A DNA stretch of 64,000 nt from Achromobacter aegrifaciens (lineage in GTDB: Bacteria; Pseudomonadota; Gammaproteobacteria; Burkholderiales; Burkholderiaceae_B), in the NCBI RefSeq assembly GCF_902859735.1, contig NZ_CADIJY010000020.1:1-64000 (forward strand), written 5' to 3'. A program made the position numbers and the translations under genes. Under the pieces are notes generated by a model. The model saw only the letters and a program-made list of their open reading frames with translations. It was not told where the DNA came from and did not search any database. Of this stretch, positions 1 to 9,152 are shown one piece after another (within the stretch, counting starts at the first letter, position 1; each line of letters starts with the position of its first letter).

Positions 1-387
1 GGCCGGTTTCGCGGGTGCGGCAGGCTCAGCCTTCGGCGCTGGCGCGGGCTGCGGCGCAGGCGCTGCGGCGGCAGGCTGTGCCGCAGCGGGAGCCGCAGCC
101 GCCTTGGCCGGCGGCGCATCGGCGCCCGGCTTCAGGTTGCCCTCGCCTTCGACCTCCAGGCGGATCAGTTCACCGCCCACCGCCATGACCTGGCCCACGT
201 CCCCGCCCAGCGCGACCACGCGGCCGACCACCGGCGCGGGAATCTCGACCGTGGCCTTGTCCGTCATGACGTCGGCCAGCGGCTGGTCCTCGGCCACCAT
301 GTCGCCGATCTTCACGTGCCAGGCGACCAGTTCCACTTCCGCGATGCCTTCGCCGATGTCGGGCATCTTGATGACATGAATACCCAT
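1..387 (-). CDS. bkdB: Branched-chain 2-oxoacid dehydrogenase E2 (lipoyl acyltransferase), N-terminal part
   Basis: Dihydrolipoyl acyltransferase core subunit of the branched-chain 2-oxoacid dehydrogenase, which passes the acyl group from E1 to CoA. Only the first 129 codons lie in the window; the rest is cut off by the left edge. The visible part is a lipoyl domain starting MGIHVIKMPDIGEG, with the lipoyl-lysine motif TDKATV around residue 45, then an Ala/Pro-rich flexible linker. The ATG at 385-387 follows a GAGGGTTGAGAG ribosome site and starts 3 bases after the E1 beta stop, so it is translated from the same leftward operon. Assignment to the branched-chain rather than the pyruvate complex rests on the two E1 genes upstream. 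Confidence 0.93.
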   Translation of the reverse strand, partial: MGIHVIKMPDIGEGIAEVELVAWHVKIGDMVAEDQPLADVMTDKATVEIPAPVVGRVVALGGDVGQVMAVGGELIRLEVEGEGNLKPGADAPPAKAAAAPAAAQPAAAAPAPQPAPAPKAEPAAPAKPA

Positions 388-390
388 CTC

Positions 391-1434
391 TCAACCCTCC
401 ATCGCGCGCTTGAACGCTTCGCCGACCCGGCGCGGGCCGGGGAAGTACGCCCATTCCTGCGCGTGGGGATACGGCGTATCCCAGCCGGTCACGCGCTCCA
501 CGGGCGCCTCCAGATGATGGAAGCAGTGTTCCTGCACCAGCGAAATCAGCTCGGCGCCGAAGCCGCAGGTACGCGTGGCTTCGTGCACCACCACGCAGCG
601 GCCGGTCTTCTTGACCGAGTTGACGATGGCGTCCAGGTCCAGCGGCCACAGGCTGCGCAGGTCGATGATCTCGGCGTCGATGCCGGTTTCCTCGGCGGCC
701 GTCAGCGACACGTGCACGGTGGTGCCGTAGGTCAGCACGGTCAGCGCGTTGCCGGGGCGCACGATGGCTGCCGTATCCAGCGGCACGGTGTAGTAGCCGG
801 TGGGCACCACGCTGCCCGGCCGTCCGGTCCAGGGCGTGACGGGCCGGTCATGGTGGCCGTCGAACGGGCCGTTGTAGAGCCGCTTGGGCTCCAGGAAGAT
901 GACCGGGTCGTCGTTCTCGATGGCCGCGATCAGCAGGCCCTTGGCGTCGTACGGGTTGGACGGCATCACCGTGCGCAGCCCGCAGACCTGCGTGAACATG
1001 GCCTCGGGGCTCTGGCTGTGCGTCTGGCCGCCGTAGATGCCGCCGCCGCAAGGCATGCGGATGGTCATGGGCGCGACGAATTCGTTGACCGAGCGGTAGC
1101 GCAGGCGCGCGGCCTCGGACACGATCTGGTCCGAAGCGGGATAGAAATAATCGGCGAACTGGATCTCGCAGACGGGACGCAGGCCGTAGGCGCCCATGCC
1201 CACCGCCACGCCGACGATGCCGCCTTCGGAGATGGGCGTGTCGAACACGCGCGAGCTGCCGTACTTGGTCTGCAGGCCTTCGGTGCAGCGGAACACACCG
1301 CCGAAATAGCCGACGTCCTGCCCGAACACCACCACGTTGTTGTCGCGCTCCAGCATCACATCCATGGCCGAGCGCAAAGCCTGGATCATGGTCATCGGCG
1401 CGGAGGCCGGACCAGCGTTGTTATCGATAGCCAT
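391..1434 (-). CDS. bkdA2: Branched-chain 2-oxoacid dehydrogenase E1 beta subunit
   Basis: Beta subunit of the thiamine-diphosphate E1 component that decarboxylates the 2-oxoacids of Val, Leu and Ile. The 347-residue product is full length for the family and carries the transketolase pyrimidine-binding region (FGQDVGYFGGVF near residue 37, EGGIVGVAVGMGAYG near 70) and the C-terminal transketolase domain (TVLTYGT, DLRSLWPLD). Its ATG lies 2 bases past the E1 alpha stop, and its stop is 3 bases before E2, giving a tight leftward operon bkdA1-bkdA2-bkdB. The sequence resembles the Pseudomonas Bkd proteins as I remember them; that comparison is from memory and not from an alignment. Confidence 0.95.
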   Translation of the reverse strand: MAIDNNAGPASAPMTMIQALRSAMDVMLERDNNVVVFGQDVGYFGGVFRCTEGLQTKYGSSRVFDTPISEGGIVGVAVGMGAYGLRPVCEIQFADYFYPASDQIVSEAARLRYRSVNEFVAPMTIRMPCGGGIYGGQTHSQSPEAMFTQVCGLRTVMPSNPYDAKGLLIAAIENDDPVIFLEPKRLYNGPFDGHHDRPVTPWTGRPGSVVPTGYYTVPLDTAAIVRPGNALTVLTYGTTVHVSLTAAEETGIDAEIIDLRSLWPLDLDAIVNSVKKTGRCVVVHEATRTCGFGAELISLVQEHCFHHLEAPVERVTGWDTPYPHAQEWAYFPGPRRVGEAFKRAMEG

Positions 1435-1436
1435 GA

Positions 1437-2693
<1,257 letters not shown>

Positions 2694-2805
2694 TCATGCG
2701 CATTCTTCTTACCAAGACACTGCCCAAGGGGGTGACCTCGGACATTGCCATCGTCGGCCGGTGCAAAGGGATGAACATGCACGACCGGCAGCCAGAGTAG
2801 CACAG

Positions 2806-2833
2806 GGCGCAGCCCCGAGACAGGGGCCGCGCC
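2806..2833 (-). terminator. Hairpin downstream of the TonB receptor
   Basis: GGCGC and GCCCC pair with GGGGC and GCGCC around a six-base loop, with one mismatch in the middle. It lies 9-36 bases past the receptor stop codon on the leftward strand. There is no clear T-run, so it could be a rho-assisted end or simply a 3' stabilising hairpin. Confidence 0.4.
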
Positions 2834-2841
2834 GGGCCTCG

Positions 2842-5238
2842 CTACCAGCGGTAGCTGAGAGTCGCGTAGAGCGTGCGCGGATCGCCGTAGCGGCAACCGG
2901 TGGCGCCGGCGCACGACAGGTAACCACGGTTGAACAGGTTGCGCGCGTTCACGGTCAAGGACAGGCCGCTGAACTGGGGCGAGACCGCGCCGAAGTCGTA
3001 CGCGGCCATCGCGTCCACCAGGAACTGGCCCGGCACCTCCGCGGGATAGCCCGGCAGGTTGGTCGAACTGGCGTAGCGCACGCCGGCGCCCAGGGTCAGC
3101 CCGGGCACGCCCGCCGCCGTCAGGTTGTAGTCGGCCCACACCGCGGCGCTATGCAGCGGCACCAGCGTGGTGCGCTGGCCGACCAGTTCGGGCAAGGTGC
3201 TGCGGATGGTGCGCGCATCGGTGTAGGCATAGCTCGCGGTCAGGTTCAGCGCCCCCAGCCGCGCCTTGGCCTCCAGTTCCAGGCCGCGCGAGCGCGCCTT
3301 GCCGGTCTGCACCGAATAGGTCGGATCCACCGGATCGGCCGTCAGGGCGTTGGTCTGCGTCAGGTCATAGACGGCAGCGCTGTATAGCATGTCGCTGCCA
3401 GGCGGCTCGTAGCGCAGACCCAATTCGTACTGCACGCCCTTGGTCGGCTTGAAGGCATTATCGGCGCGGTCCATGCCCACGGTGGGCGCGAAAGACTGGC
3501 TCACGCTCACATAAGGCGCCAGGCCCGCCGGCGCGAGGTACACCAGGCCGACCCGCCCGGTGGTGGCCGTGTCCCGCTGCCGGGTGGCGGCGCCGCTGGC
3601 ATGGCTGCGCTGGTCCGTATCGGCCCAGTCCTGGCGCCCGCCCAGCACCACCACCCACTGGTCATGGATCTTGATCTGGTCCTGCAGGTAGAAGCCGATG
3701 CCGTTCGAACGCGTCACGAAGCCGTTGTTGCGCGCGGTGTTCACCACCGGCACCGCGCCATAGACGGGATGATAGATGTCGCCCAAGGGCGCCACCGTGC
3801 CCGAGTGGCGGCTGGTGTCGTAGTTGCTGCGGTAATAGTCCAGGCCTGCCAGCACCGTGTGCTGCAACCCGCCCCCCTCCAGCTTGAATTCCAGCGAGGT
3901 GTCGGCGGCGATGCCATACGAGTTCTCGGTTCGGCTCACAACCCCGCGCCGCAGCGTAGTGCCATTGGGTTGCAGGCCACCGAACGACAGATAGTCCCAC
4001 TCGCCGTAAGCGGTGAAGTAGCGCGCGCTCTGGCGCAGCTTGACGCGCTCGTTGAAGGCGTGCTCGAACACGTAGCCGGCGGTGTAGGTGTCAGTGTCAT
4101 AGCGATCGAAGTCCGGTTCTCCGATGAACAGGTCGCGCGGGATCTGGCCGTTCAAGGTGTTGGCCGCCGGCATCGGAGCCGCGAAACGCGTGCGGATGCG
4201 CTGGTAGCTGGCCAGCAGCGTCAGCGAGGTCGCCGCGTTGGGCCGCCAGCTCAGGGCCGGCGCCAGGTAGGTGCGATCGTCGGGCACGTGATCGACCCAA
4301 TTGTCGGCGTTGCGCGCCAGGCCGGTCAGGCGATAGGACCAGGTGCCATCTTCCGTCAGCGCGCCAGCGAAATCGCCCGACACCTGCCGGCGGGCGTAGC
4401 TGCCGGTCTCAAGGTTCAGTTCGCGCAGCGGCTCGGTGGTCGGGCGTTTGCTGACGGTGTTGACCACCCCGCCCGGCGTGAGCTGGCCATACAGCACCGA
4501 GGCCGCGCCGCGCAACACCTCGACACGTTCCAGTCCATAGGGTTCCTGGCCGCCATCGTAGACGTTGGACTGCAGCTTGAGTCCATCGCGCAGCAGGCCC
4601 GAATTGCCGGTGGCCACGTTGAAGCCGCGCAACATCAGGTCGTCCACCATGCGGCTGAAAGCCGGCGACTGGGCCGCCACACCCGGCGTGTAGCCCAGCG
4701 CGTCGGCGACGCTGGCGGCCTTGACGACGCGGATCTGGTCGCTGGTGACCACCGACACCGATTGCGGCGTCTCGATCAGCGGCGTGTCGGTCTTGGCGCC
4801 GGCCATGCTGCGCAGGGCCACGTAACCGTCGACGTGGCCGGTGGGCGATTCGGCCGCGGCGGTCACGCGCACGGGCTCCAGCATGGCCGCGCCGCCCTGC
4901 GGCAGGGGTTGCGCGCTGAAGGTGCCGTTGGCGGTGATCCGCAGCTCCAGCCCGCTACCCATCAGGGCCAGCCGCAAGGCCTGTTCGGCGGTGTAGACGC
5001 CGACCACGGCGGGGGCCTGGCGACCCGCCACCAGCGCCGGCTCGACCGACACGGCACGGCCGCTCTCGCGCGCGATGCGGGTCAAGGTGTCGGCCAGCGG
5101 CGCAGCCGGCAGGTTGTAGCGCAGCGCGGCGGATGCGCCCGCCTGGGTGCTGGATTGCGCCTGGGCGGTGCCGGCCGGCACCGCCAGGGCAATGAGGAAC
5201 GCGGCCGCCAGGCGCGGCGCGGAACGAACGGGGAACAT
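2842..5238 (-). CDS. TonB-dependent siderophore receptor with signalling domain
   Basis: Outer-membrane receptor for a ferric siderophore, about 798 residues. The start is the ATG at 5236-5238: it has a GGAG ribosome site 5 bases upstream and opens a good signal peptide (MFPVRSAPRLAAAFLIALAV, cleaved after AQA). An N-terminal secretin/TonB short domain (about residues 35-100) is the signalling domain that talks to FecR. The plug follows (SVSVVTSDQI, LLRDGLKLQSN, GLERVEVLRGAASVLYGQ, GGVVNTVSKRP) and then the beta-barrel, ending in the expected aromatic residue (LSYRW). It follows the FecR gene by 61 bases. The family resembles hydroxamate-type receptors such as FhuE and FpvA; the actual ligand is unknown. 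Confidence 0.93.
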   Translation of the reverse strand: MFPVRSAPRLAAAFLIALAVPAGTAQAQSSTQAGASAALRYNLPAAPLADTLTRIARESGRAVSVEPALVAGRQAPAVVGVYTAEQALRLALMGSGLELRITANGTFSAQPLPQGGAAMLEPVRVTAAAESPTGHVDGYVALRSMAGAKTDTPLIETPQSVSVVTSDQIRVVKAASVADALGYTPGVAAQSPAFSRMVDDLMLRGFNVATGNSGLLRDGLKLQSNVYDGGQEPYGLERVEVLRGAASVLYGQLTPGGVVNTVSKRPTTEPLRELNLETGSYARRQVSGDFAGALTEDGTWSYRLTGLARNADNWVDHVPDDRTYLAPALSWRPNAATSLTLLASYQRIRTRFAAPMPAANTLNGQIPRDLFIGEPDFDRYDTDTYTAGYVFEHAFNERVKLRQSARYFTAYGEWDYLSFGGLQPNGTTLRRGVVSRTENSYGIAADTSLEFKLEGGGLQHTVLAGLDYYRSNYDTSRHSGTVAPLGDIYHPVYGAVPVVNTARNNGFVTRSNGIGFYLQDQIKIHDQWVVVLGGRQDWADTDQRSHASGAATRQRDTATTGRVGLVYLAPAGLAPYVSVSQSFAPTVGMDRADNAFKPTKGVQYELGLRYEPPGSDMLYSAAVYDLTQTNALTADPVDPTYSVQTGKARSRGLELEAKARLGALNLTASYAYTDARTIRSTLPELVGQRTTLVPLHSAAVWADYNLTAAGVPGLTLGAGVRYASSTNLPGYPAEVPGQFLVDAMAAYDFGAVSPQFSGLSLTVNARNLFNRGYLSCAGATGCRYGDPRTLYATLSYRW

Positions 5239-5281
5239 GGAATCTCCTGCTGCAAGTGTGTGCTTCAGGAGGTATGTCCAG

Positions 5282-5312
5282 CGGACCCGGCGCAAGCGAT
5301 CATTTTTTTTCG
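5282..5312 (-). promoter_or_regulatory. Possible ECF-sigma promoter for the receptor
   Basis: At the end of the FecR gene the leftward strand has a run of eight A followed by T (5310-5302) and, 14 bases on, GGTCCG (5287-5282). Iron-starvation ECF promoters typically have an A-rich -35 element and a GTC-containing -10 about 15 bases later. The fit is by eye only, and the A-run also encodes the final lysines of FecR. Confidence 0.25.
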
Positions 5313-6271
5313 ACTGACGGGCTGCGCAGGTCGATGCTGACCAGCCAGCCGGTCAGCGCGCGCACCTCGATCGGCAAGGTCTGGCGCAAGGACTCCAGCA
5401 CCTGATCGGTGTCGTCAAGGGGAAAGGCCCCCAGCACCCGCAGCCGGGCGGCTTCGGGCGTGATACGCAGGAAACCGCGCCGGTACGGCCGCAAGGCCGA
5501 CACCACCTCGCCCAGCGACCGGTCGCGCACCACCAGCATGCCGTCCCGCCAGGCTGCAGCCTCGGCCAGCGCGGCGTCCGGCGCGCCGACGCCATCCGCG
5601 CCGAAACGCGCGCCCTCGCCCGCCGCCAGGACCCGCCGCTGGCCGGCCGCGCGCACTTCGACACTGTGTTCAATCACGCTGGCGATGCTGCCCCGCTCAT
5701 CGCGCGCCACCCCGAACACCGTGCCCAGGGCTTGCACCTCGCCATCGGGACTGGCGACGATGAACGGCCGTGCAGCATCGGCCGCCACCCGCACGTACAC
5801 CGCGCCGGCCCGCAGCCGCAGCACGCGGGCGCGGCCGCCAAATTCCAGGTCCACCGCGGAGCGGGCGTTCAGGGTCAGCAGGCTGCCGTCCGGCAATGTG
5901 TGCGTGCTGCGCTCGGCGGTGCCGCTATGCAGATCGGCGGCCAACGTGCGCAATGGCGTCTGCCGGTCGACCAGGACAGCCAGGCCCCCGGCCGCCAATG
6001 CCAGCCCCAATGCGTTGCGCAAGGCCCGACGCCGCGCCGGCGCGGTAGCCAGGGCGGCTCCCGCGGCGCGTGCCGGGACCCCGTCGGGTAACGGCGCGAA
6101 CGTGTTCTTCAACGCCGCGGCGACCGTCTCCCAGGCGGCTGCGTGGCGCGGGTCGGCGCGGCGCCAGGCGTCGAAGCCGGCACGGTCGGCGTCGCCAGCC
6201 ACGCCCGACGACAACAGCACCATCCAGTCGACCGCGGCCTCCAGGTCCGCCGGCAGCGTGGGCCCGCTCAT
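5300..6271 (-). CDS. FecR-family anti-sigma/signal-transducing protein
   Basis: Inner-membrane protein of 323 residues that links receptor occupancy to the ECF sigma factor. The N-terminal cytoplasmic DUF4880 domain (AAVDWMVLLSSGVAG...WRRADPRHAAAW, residues 10-50) binds the sigma factor. A single hydrophobic segment near residues 85-105 (ALGLALAAGGLAVLV) crosses the membrane. The periplasmic FecR domain (residues 115-235) and a C-terminal secretin-like region (LGEVVSALRPYRRG) contact the receptor signalling domain. The ATG overlaps the sigma gene stop by four bases, so the two are translationally coupled, and the receptor lies just downstream. The order sigma, FecR, receptor is the classic cell-surface signalling arrangement. 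Confidence 0.92.
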   Translation of the reverse strand: MSGPTLPADLEAAVDWMVLLSSGVAGDADRAGFDAWRRADPRHAAAWETVAAALKNTFAPLPDGVPARAAGAALATAPARRRALRNALGLALAAGGLAVLVDRQTPLRTLAADLHSGTAERSTHTLPDGSLLTLNARSAVDLEFGGRARVLRLRAGAVYVRVAADAARPFIVASPDGEVQALGTVFGVARDERGSIASVIEHSVEVRAAGQRRVLAAGEGARFGADGVGAPDAALAEAAAWRDGMLVVRDRSLGEVVSALRPYRRGFLRITPEAARLRVLGAFPLDDTDQVLESLRQTLPIEVRALTGWLVSIDLRSPSVEKK

Positions 6272-6780
6272 GCCGCCAGGCGCGCCGCGACGCAGAGCGT
6301 GACGGCCTGTTTCATGCAGCGCCTGACGGTGATGCCCGACACGCCAAGGCGCTCGGCGATCTGCGGATACGTGAGTTCTTCCAGCTGGCTCATCAGAAAG
6401 ACCTGGCGCGTGCGCGCCGGCAGGCGCTGCAGGGCGCGGTCTATCTGCATCAGGGCCTCGACCGCCAGCGCGCGTTGTTCCTCGCTGGGCGCATGAGCCT
6501 GCGGCAGCAGTTCAAGGCTGTCGAGATAGGCCCGCTCAAGTTCGCGGCGACGCCAGAAGGTGTACAGCGTGCGCTGTGCCAGCGTGGTCAGGAAGGCGCG
6601 CGGTTCCCGGATGACCTCGGCCCGACTGCCGGTCAGCACCCGCACGAAGGTGTCGTGCGCCAGGTCGGCCGCATCGTGGCGGCAGCCCAGCCGGCGGCGC
6701 AGCCATTCCTGCAACCATGGATGATGGGCCTCGTACAGCTGGGCGGCGGTAGGCTGCGTCGGCTGCGCAGAATGGGACAT
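6268..6780 (-). CDS. FecI-like ECF sigma factor
   Basis: ECF sigma factor of 170 residues with sigma region 2 (YEAHHPWLQEWLRRRLGCR...DLAHDTFVRVL, residues 16-50) and region 4 (LPARTRQVFLMSQLEELTYPQIAERLGVS, residues 118-150, helix-turn-helix). It should direct RNA polymerase to the adjacent siderophore receptor gene when the receptor signals through FecR. The gene is first in the leftward unit sigma-FecR-receptor and has an AT-rich Fur-like palindrome just upstream, which fits induction by iron starvation. The stop codon overlaps the FecR start. Confidence 0.93.
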   Translation of the reverse strand: MSHSAQPTQPTAAQLYEAHHPWLQEWLRRRLGCRHDAADLAHDTFVRVLTGSRAEVIREPRAFLTTLAQRTLYTFWRRRELERAYLDSLELLPQAHAPSEEQRALAVEALMQIDRALQRLPARTRQVFLMSQLEELTYPQIAERLGVSGITVRRCMKQAVTLCVAARLAA

Positions 6781-6805
6781 GGGGGAAGGCGCGGTAGCGG
6801 GTCAA

Positions 6806-6830
6806 TAAAAATAAGAATTATTGTTATTTA
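6806..6830 (-). promoter_or_regulatory. Fur-like operator upstream of the FecI-type sigma gene
   Basis: An AT-only island in GC-rich DNA centred on ATAAGAATTATTGTTAT, with AATAAT/ATTATT-like hexamers typical of Fur boxes. It sits 26-50 bases before the sigma gene ATG. It is a partial match to the 19-base Fur consensus, judged by eye. Confidence 0.5.
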
Positions 6831-6924
6831 TTCCCCGCCACGCAAGCGCGGCATGCGCCCCGCCAGCCCCATCCCAGGCTTGGAGCGCTCTATACTTGCC
6901 GTCCCTGATTCCCTGGAAAGCCAC

Positions 6925-7251
6925 GTGCCCGGATCGACAGCCTCAAGATGGTTCTGCTGGACCGGCATCGTCTTCGCCGCGCTGTACCTCGCCATCGTCA
7001 TCCTCTGCGTTGCCGGCGCGCTCTCGGCCGACGGCGATGACAAGGGGCGTTTCGTGCTGCTGCAGTTGCCGCTGGCGCCGCAACTGGCGCTGCTGCATGA
7101 ACTGAACCTGGACCGCCTGCTGGGAGACCTGTCCTGGGTCGGCGGCTATCTGCTGATCGGGCTGCCCACGCTGGCCCTCTTCTACTTCGCGGGCTGGGGC
7201 CTGGAGAAGCTCGTGCGCGCCGCATTCCGGCCGATCCCGGGCCGGCGCTAA
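6925..7251 (+). CDS. Small two-helix membrane protein, function unknown
   Basis: I do not recognise a named family. The 108-residue product has two long hydrophobic segments: one near residues 12-33 (GIVFAALYLAIVILCVAGAL) and one near residues 72-92 (GGYLLIGLPTLALFYFAGWG), separated by a hydrophilic region with DGDDKGRF. I chose the GTG at 6925: a GGAAAG ribosome site lies 5 bases before it and a TATACT -10-like element lies at 6890-6895. An in-frame ATG at 6853 would add 24 residues but would overlap that promoter. The gene runs convergently toward the nitroreductase gene and they share a terminator. Confidence 0.6.
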   Translation: MPGSTASRWFCWTGIVFAALYLAIVILCVAGALSADGDDKGRFVLLQLPLAPQLALLHELNLDRLLGDLSWVGGYLLIGLPTLALFYFAGWGLEKLVRAAFRPIPGRR

Positions 7252-7267
7252 GCCGGAGATGCCATAA

Positions 7268-7292
7268 AAAAACCGGCCATGGGCCGGTTTGC
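7268..7292. terminator. Bidirectional terminator between convergent genes
   Basis: AACCGGCC (7271-7278) pairs perfectly with GGCCGGTT (7282-7289) around a three-base loop. An A-run precedes it and T bases follow, so it works as an intrinsic terminator for the rightward membrane-protein gene and, on the other strand, for the leftward nitroreductase gene. Confidence 0.85.
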
Positions 7293-7311
7293 TTCATCCA
7301 GGACGGCGCCC

Positions 7312-7905
7312 TCAGACCGGACCGGTCCACTCCGTGACGAATTCGCGGTAGTCCGGGCGGTTGGCCGGCGGTACGGCGCAAGCCGGGGTGCCGATGGCCA
7401 GAAAGCCCAGGAAACGGTAGTCCAGCGCGTCCAGGCCCAGCGCGTTCTGCACGTCTTCGACGTAGGTGCCGATGCCAGTGCTCCAGAACGCGCCGTAGCC
7501 CAGCATGTGCACGGCGTTCAGGAGGTTCATGGTGGCGGCGCCGGTGGCCAGCAGTTGTTCCTGCTCCGGGATCTTGGTGTTGTCGTGCGCAATCTTCTGC
7601 GCCACCGCGACGAAGAGCGGCACGCCGGCCATCCATTCGCGCACCGACTTTTCCTTTTCCGGCGTCATGCGCGGATCGCCGCTGCGCTTGACGGCGTCCA
7701 ACGCCAGATCGGCCAGCTTGCCGATGGCCTCGCCCTGGATCACCACGAAACGCCACGGGCGCAAGGCGCCATGGTCGGGCGCCGACATCGCCGCCTGCAG
7801 GATCTGTTCGAGTTCCTCGGGCTTGGGCGCCGGGGCGCGGAGGAACTTGAAGGAACGGCGGGTATTCAGGGCGTGCAGCGGGGTGGCGGTCTGGGTCGTG
7901 GTCAT
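7312..7905 (-). CDS. Nitroreductase-family FMN oxidoreductase (YdjA-like)
   Basis: Flavin-dependent NAD(P)H oxidoreductase of the nitroreductase fold, about 197 residues from the chosen ATG at 7905. Typical features are the N-terminal RRSFK FMN-phosphate motif, SAPDHGALRPWRFVVI near residues 40-55, the central YGAFWSTG stretch, and the C-terminal FLAIGTP. The wording APDHGALRPW is characteristic of the short YdjA subgroup. An in-frame ATG at 7941 would add 12 residues; neither start has a strong ribosome site, so the choice is tentative. Physiological substrate unknown. The gene stands alone, convergent with the small membrane-protein gene. Confidence 0.88.
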   Translation of the reverse strand: MTTTQTATPLHALNTRRSFKFLRAPAPKPEELEQILQAAMSAPDHGALRPWRFVVIQGEAIGKLADLALDAVKRSGDPRMTPEKEKSVREWMAGVPLFVAVAQKIAHDNTKIPEQEQLLATGAATMNLLNAVHMLGYGAFWSTGIGTYVEDVQNALGLDALDYRFLGFLAIGTPACAVPPANRPDYREFVTEWTGPV

Positions 7906-7991
7906 CGGATCGGGCGTCAATGAGAAAGAAACACAATTCATATTACGCCACTCCGCCGCCCCAGGCCGTCATCCCCCCGGACCGCCAGAGG

Positions 7992-8975
7992 TCATTCGAT
8001 CTGGATGCCGACCTCTTTGATGACCCCCGCCCAGCGCGTCAGCTCCGCGTTGACGAACTGGCCCAGCTCGGCCGGGCTGCTGGCGCCGGGCGTGGCGCCC
8101 TCGCCCTTGAAGCGGGTCTGCAAGGCCGGCACGGCCAGCGAGCGCGCCACCGCCTGGTTCAGCACCGCCACCACCGCATCGGGCGTGCCCTTGGGCGCCA
8201 TCAACGCATTCCAGGTGTTGATCTCGTAGCCCTTGAACATCGGGTCCTCCGCCACCGTGGGCACATCGGGCAGTTCGGCCGAACGGTCGCGGGTGGTCAC
8301 GGCCAGGGCGCGCAGCGCGCCCGCGCGAACCTGCGGCAAGGCTGCCGGCAAGGTGGCGAAGCTGAACTGGGTCTCGCCGCTCATGACCGAGGAATTGGCC
8401 AGCGACCCGCCGCGGTACGGCACGTGCTGGATCTGCACCTTGGCCTCCGAGGCGAACATGGCGCCGGCCACGTGCACTGGCGAGCCATTGCCGCTGGAGG
8501 AATAGTTCAGGTCGCCCGGTTTCTCGCGCGCCAGCTTGACCAGGTCGGCCACCGACGCCACGGGCAGCTTGGGATTGGCCACCAGCACCAGCGGGATGGA
8601 TGCGATCATGCTGACCGGCGCGAAGCCGCCCACCGGGTCGTAGCCCAGCGATTTCTTGTACACGACCGGATTGATGCCATGGCTGGACACGGTCGCCATG
8701 AACAAGGTGTAGCCATCCGGCGCGGCCTGCTGCACGGAGGCCGCGGCGATGTTGCCGGCGGCGCCAGCCTTGTTCTCGATGATGACGGGCTGCTTGAGCT
8801 CCTTGCTCAACTGCTCGCCCAGCGCCCGCGCCAGGATGTCCGTGGTGCCGCCGGCGGCGTAGCCCACCACGATGCGCACCGGCTGGCTTGGGTACGCCCC
8901 CTGCGCGTGCAGCGGCGCCGCGCACAGCCACGCCGCCAAGCCAGCCAGGCCTGCCCTCAGATAAACCGCTTTCAT
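7992..8975 (-). CDS. Bug-family periplasmic solute-binding protein
   Basis: Tripartite tricarboxylate transporter (TctC/Bug) type binding protein of 327 residues. A signal peptide (LAGLAAWLCAAPLHAQG) is followed by the family hallmarks YPSQPVRIVVGYAAGGTTDILARAL, GNGSPVHVAGAMF and PYRGG. Such proteins bind organic acids in the periplasm; most Bug genes in this lineage are orphans with no TctA/TctB membrane genes nearby, as here. It follows the crotonase gene by 177 bases in the same direction, so its ligand may be the acid metabolised by the neighbouring CoA-transferase and crotonase-fold enzymes; that link is inferred from position only. Confidence 0.92.
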   Translation of the reverse strand: MKAVYLRAGLAGLAAWLCAAPLHAQGAYPSQPVRIVVGYAAGGTTDILARALGEQLSKELKQPVIIENKAGAAGNIAAASVQQAAPDGYTLFMATVSSHGINPVVYKKSLGYDPVGGFAPVSMIASIPLVLVANPKLPVASVADLVKLAREKPGDLNYSSSGNGSPVHVAGAMFASEAKVQIQHVPYRGGSLANSSVMSGETQFSFATLPAALPQVRAGALRALAVTTRDRSAELPDVPTVAEDPMFKGYEINTWNALMAPKGTPDAVVAVLNQAVARSLAVPALQTRFKGEGATPGASSPAELGQFVNAELTRWAGVIKEVGIQIE

Positions 8976-9133
8976 GTCTGTCTCCTCGTCGCCGCGCTTC
9001 TGCTGCGCGGTCTATGGCCAGGCCGTCCCCGGTGGGATCGGTGGCCGGGTTGATCCGGTCCGCGGCGAATTCAGGACGCAAGCCTCCCCGGGCCGCGCCG
9101 GCGACGGCGCGGACCTGAAAGCCGCGTAGGGAA

Positions 9134-9150
9134 TCCGGCCCGCGGCCGGA
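9134..9150 (-). terminator. Short GC hairpin after the crotonase gene
   Basis: TCCGGCC and GGCCGGA pair around a three-base loop directly after the crotonase-fold gene stop. No T-run follows, so this may only weaken read-through into the Bug gene. Confidence 0.3.
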
Positions 9151-9152
9151 GA

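Noticed and set aside
6070-6924. Rightward open frame leading into the small membrane protein
   Set aside because: Its first 280 codons are antisense to fecR/fecI-type genes and cross their promoter; only the last 108 codons look like a real membrane protein.
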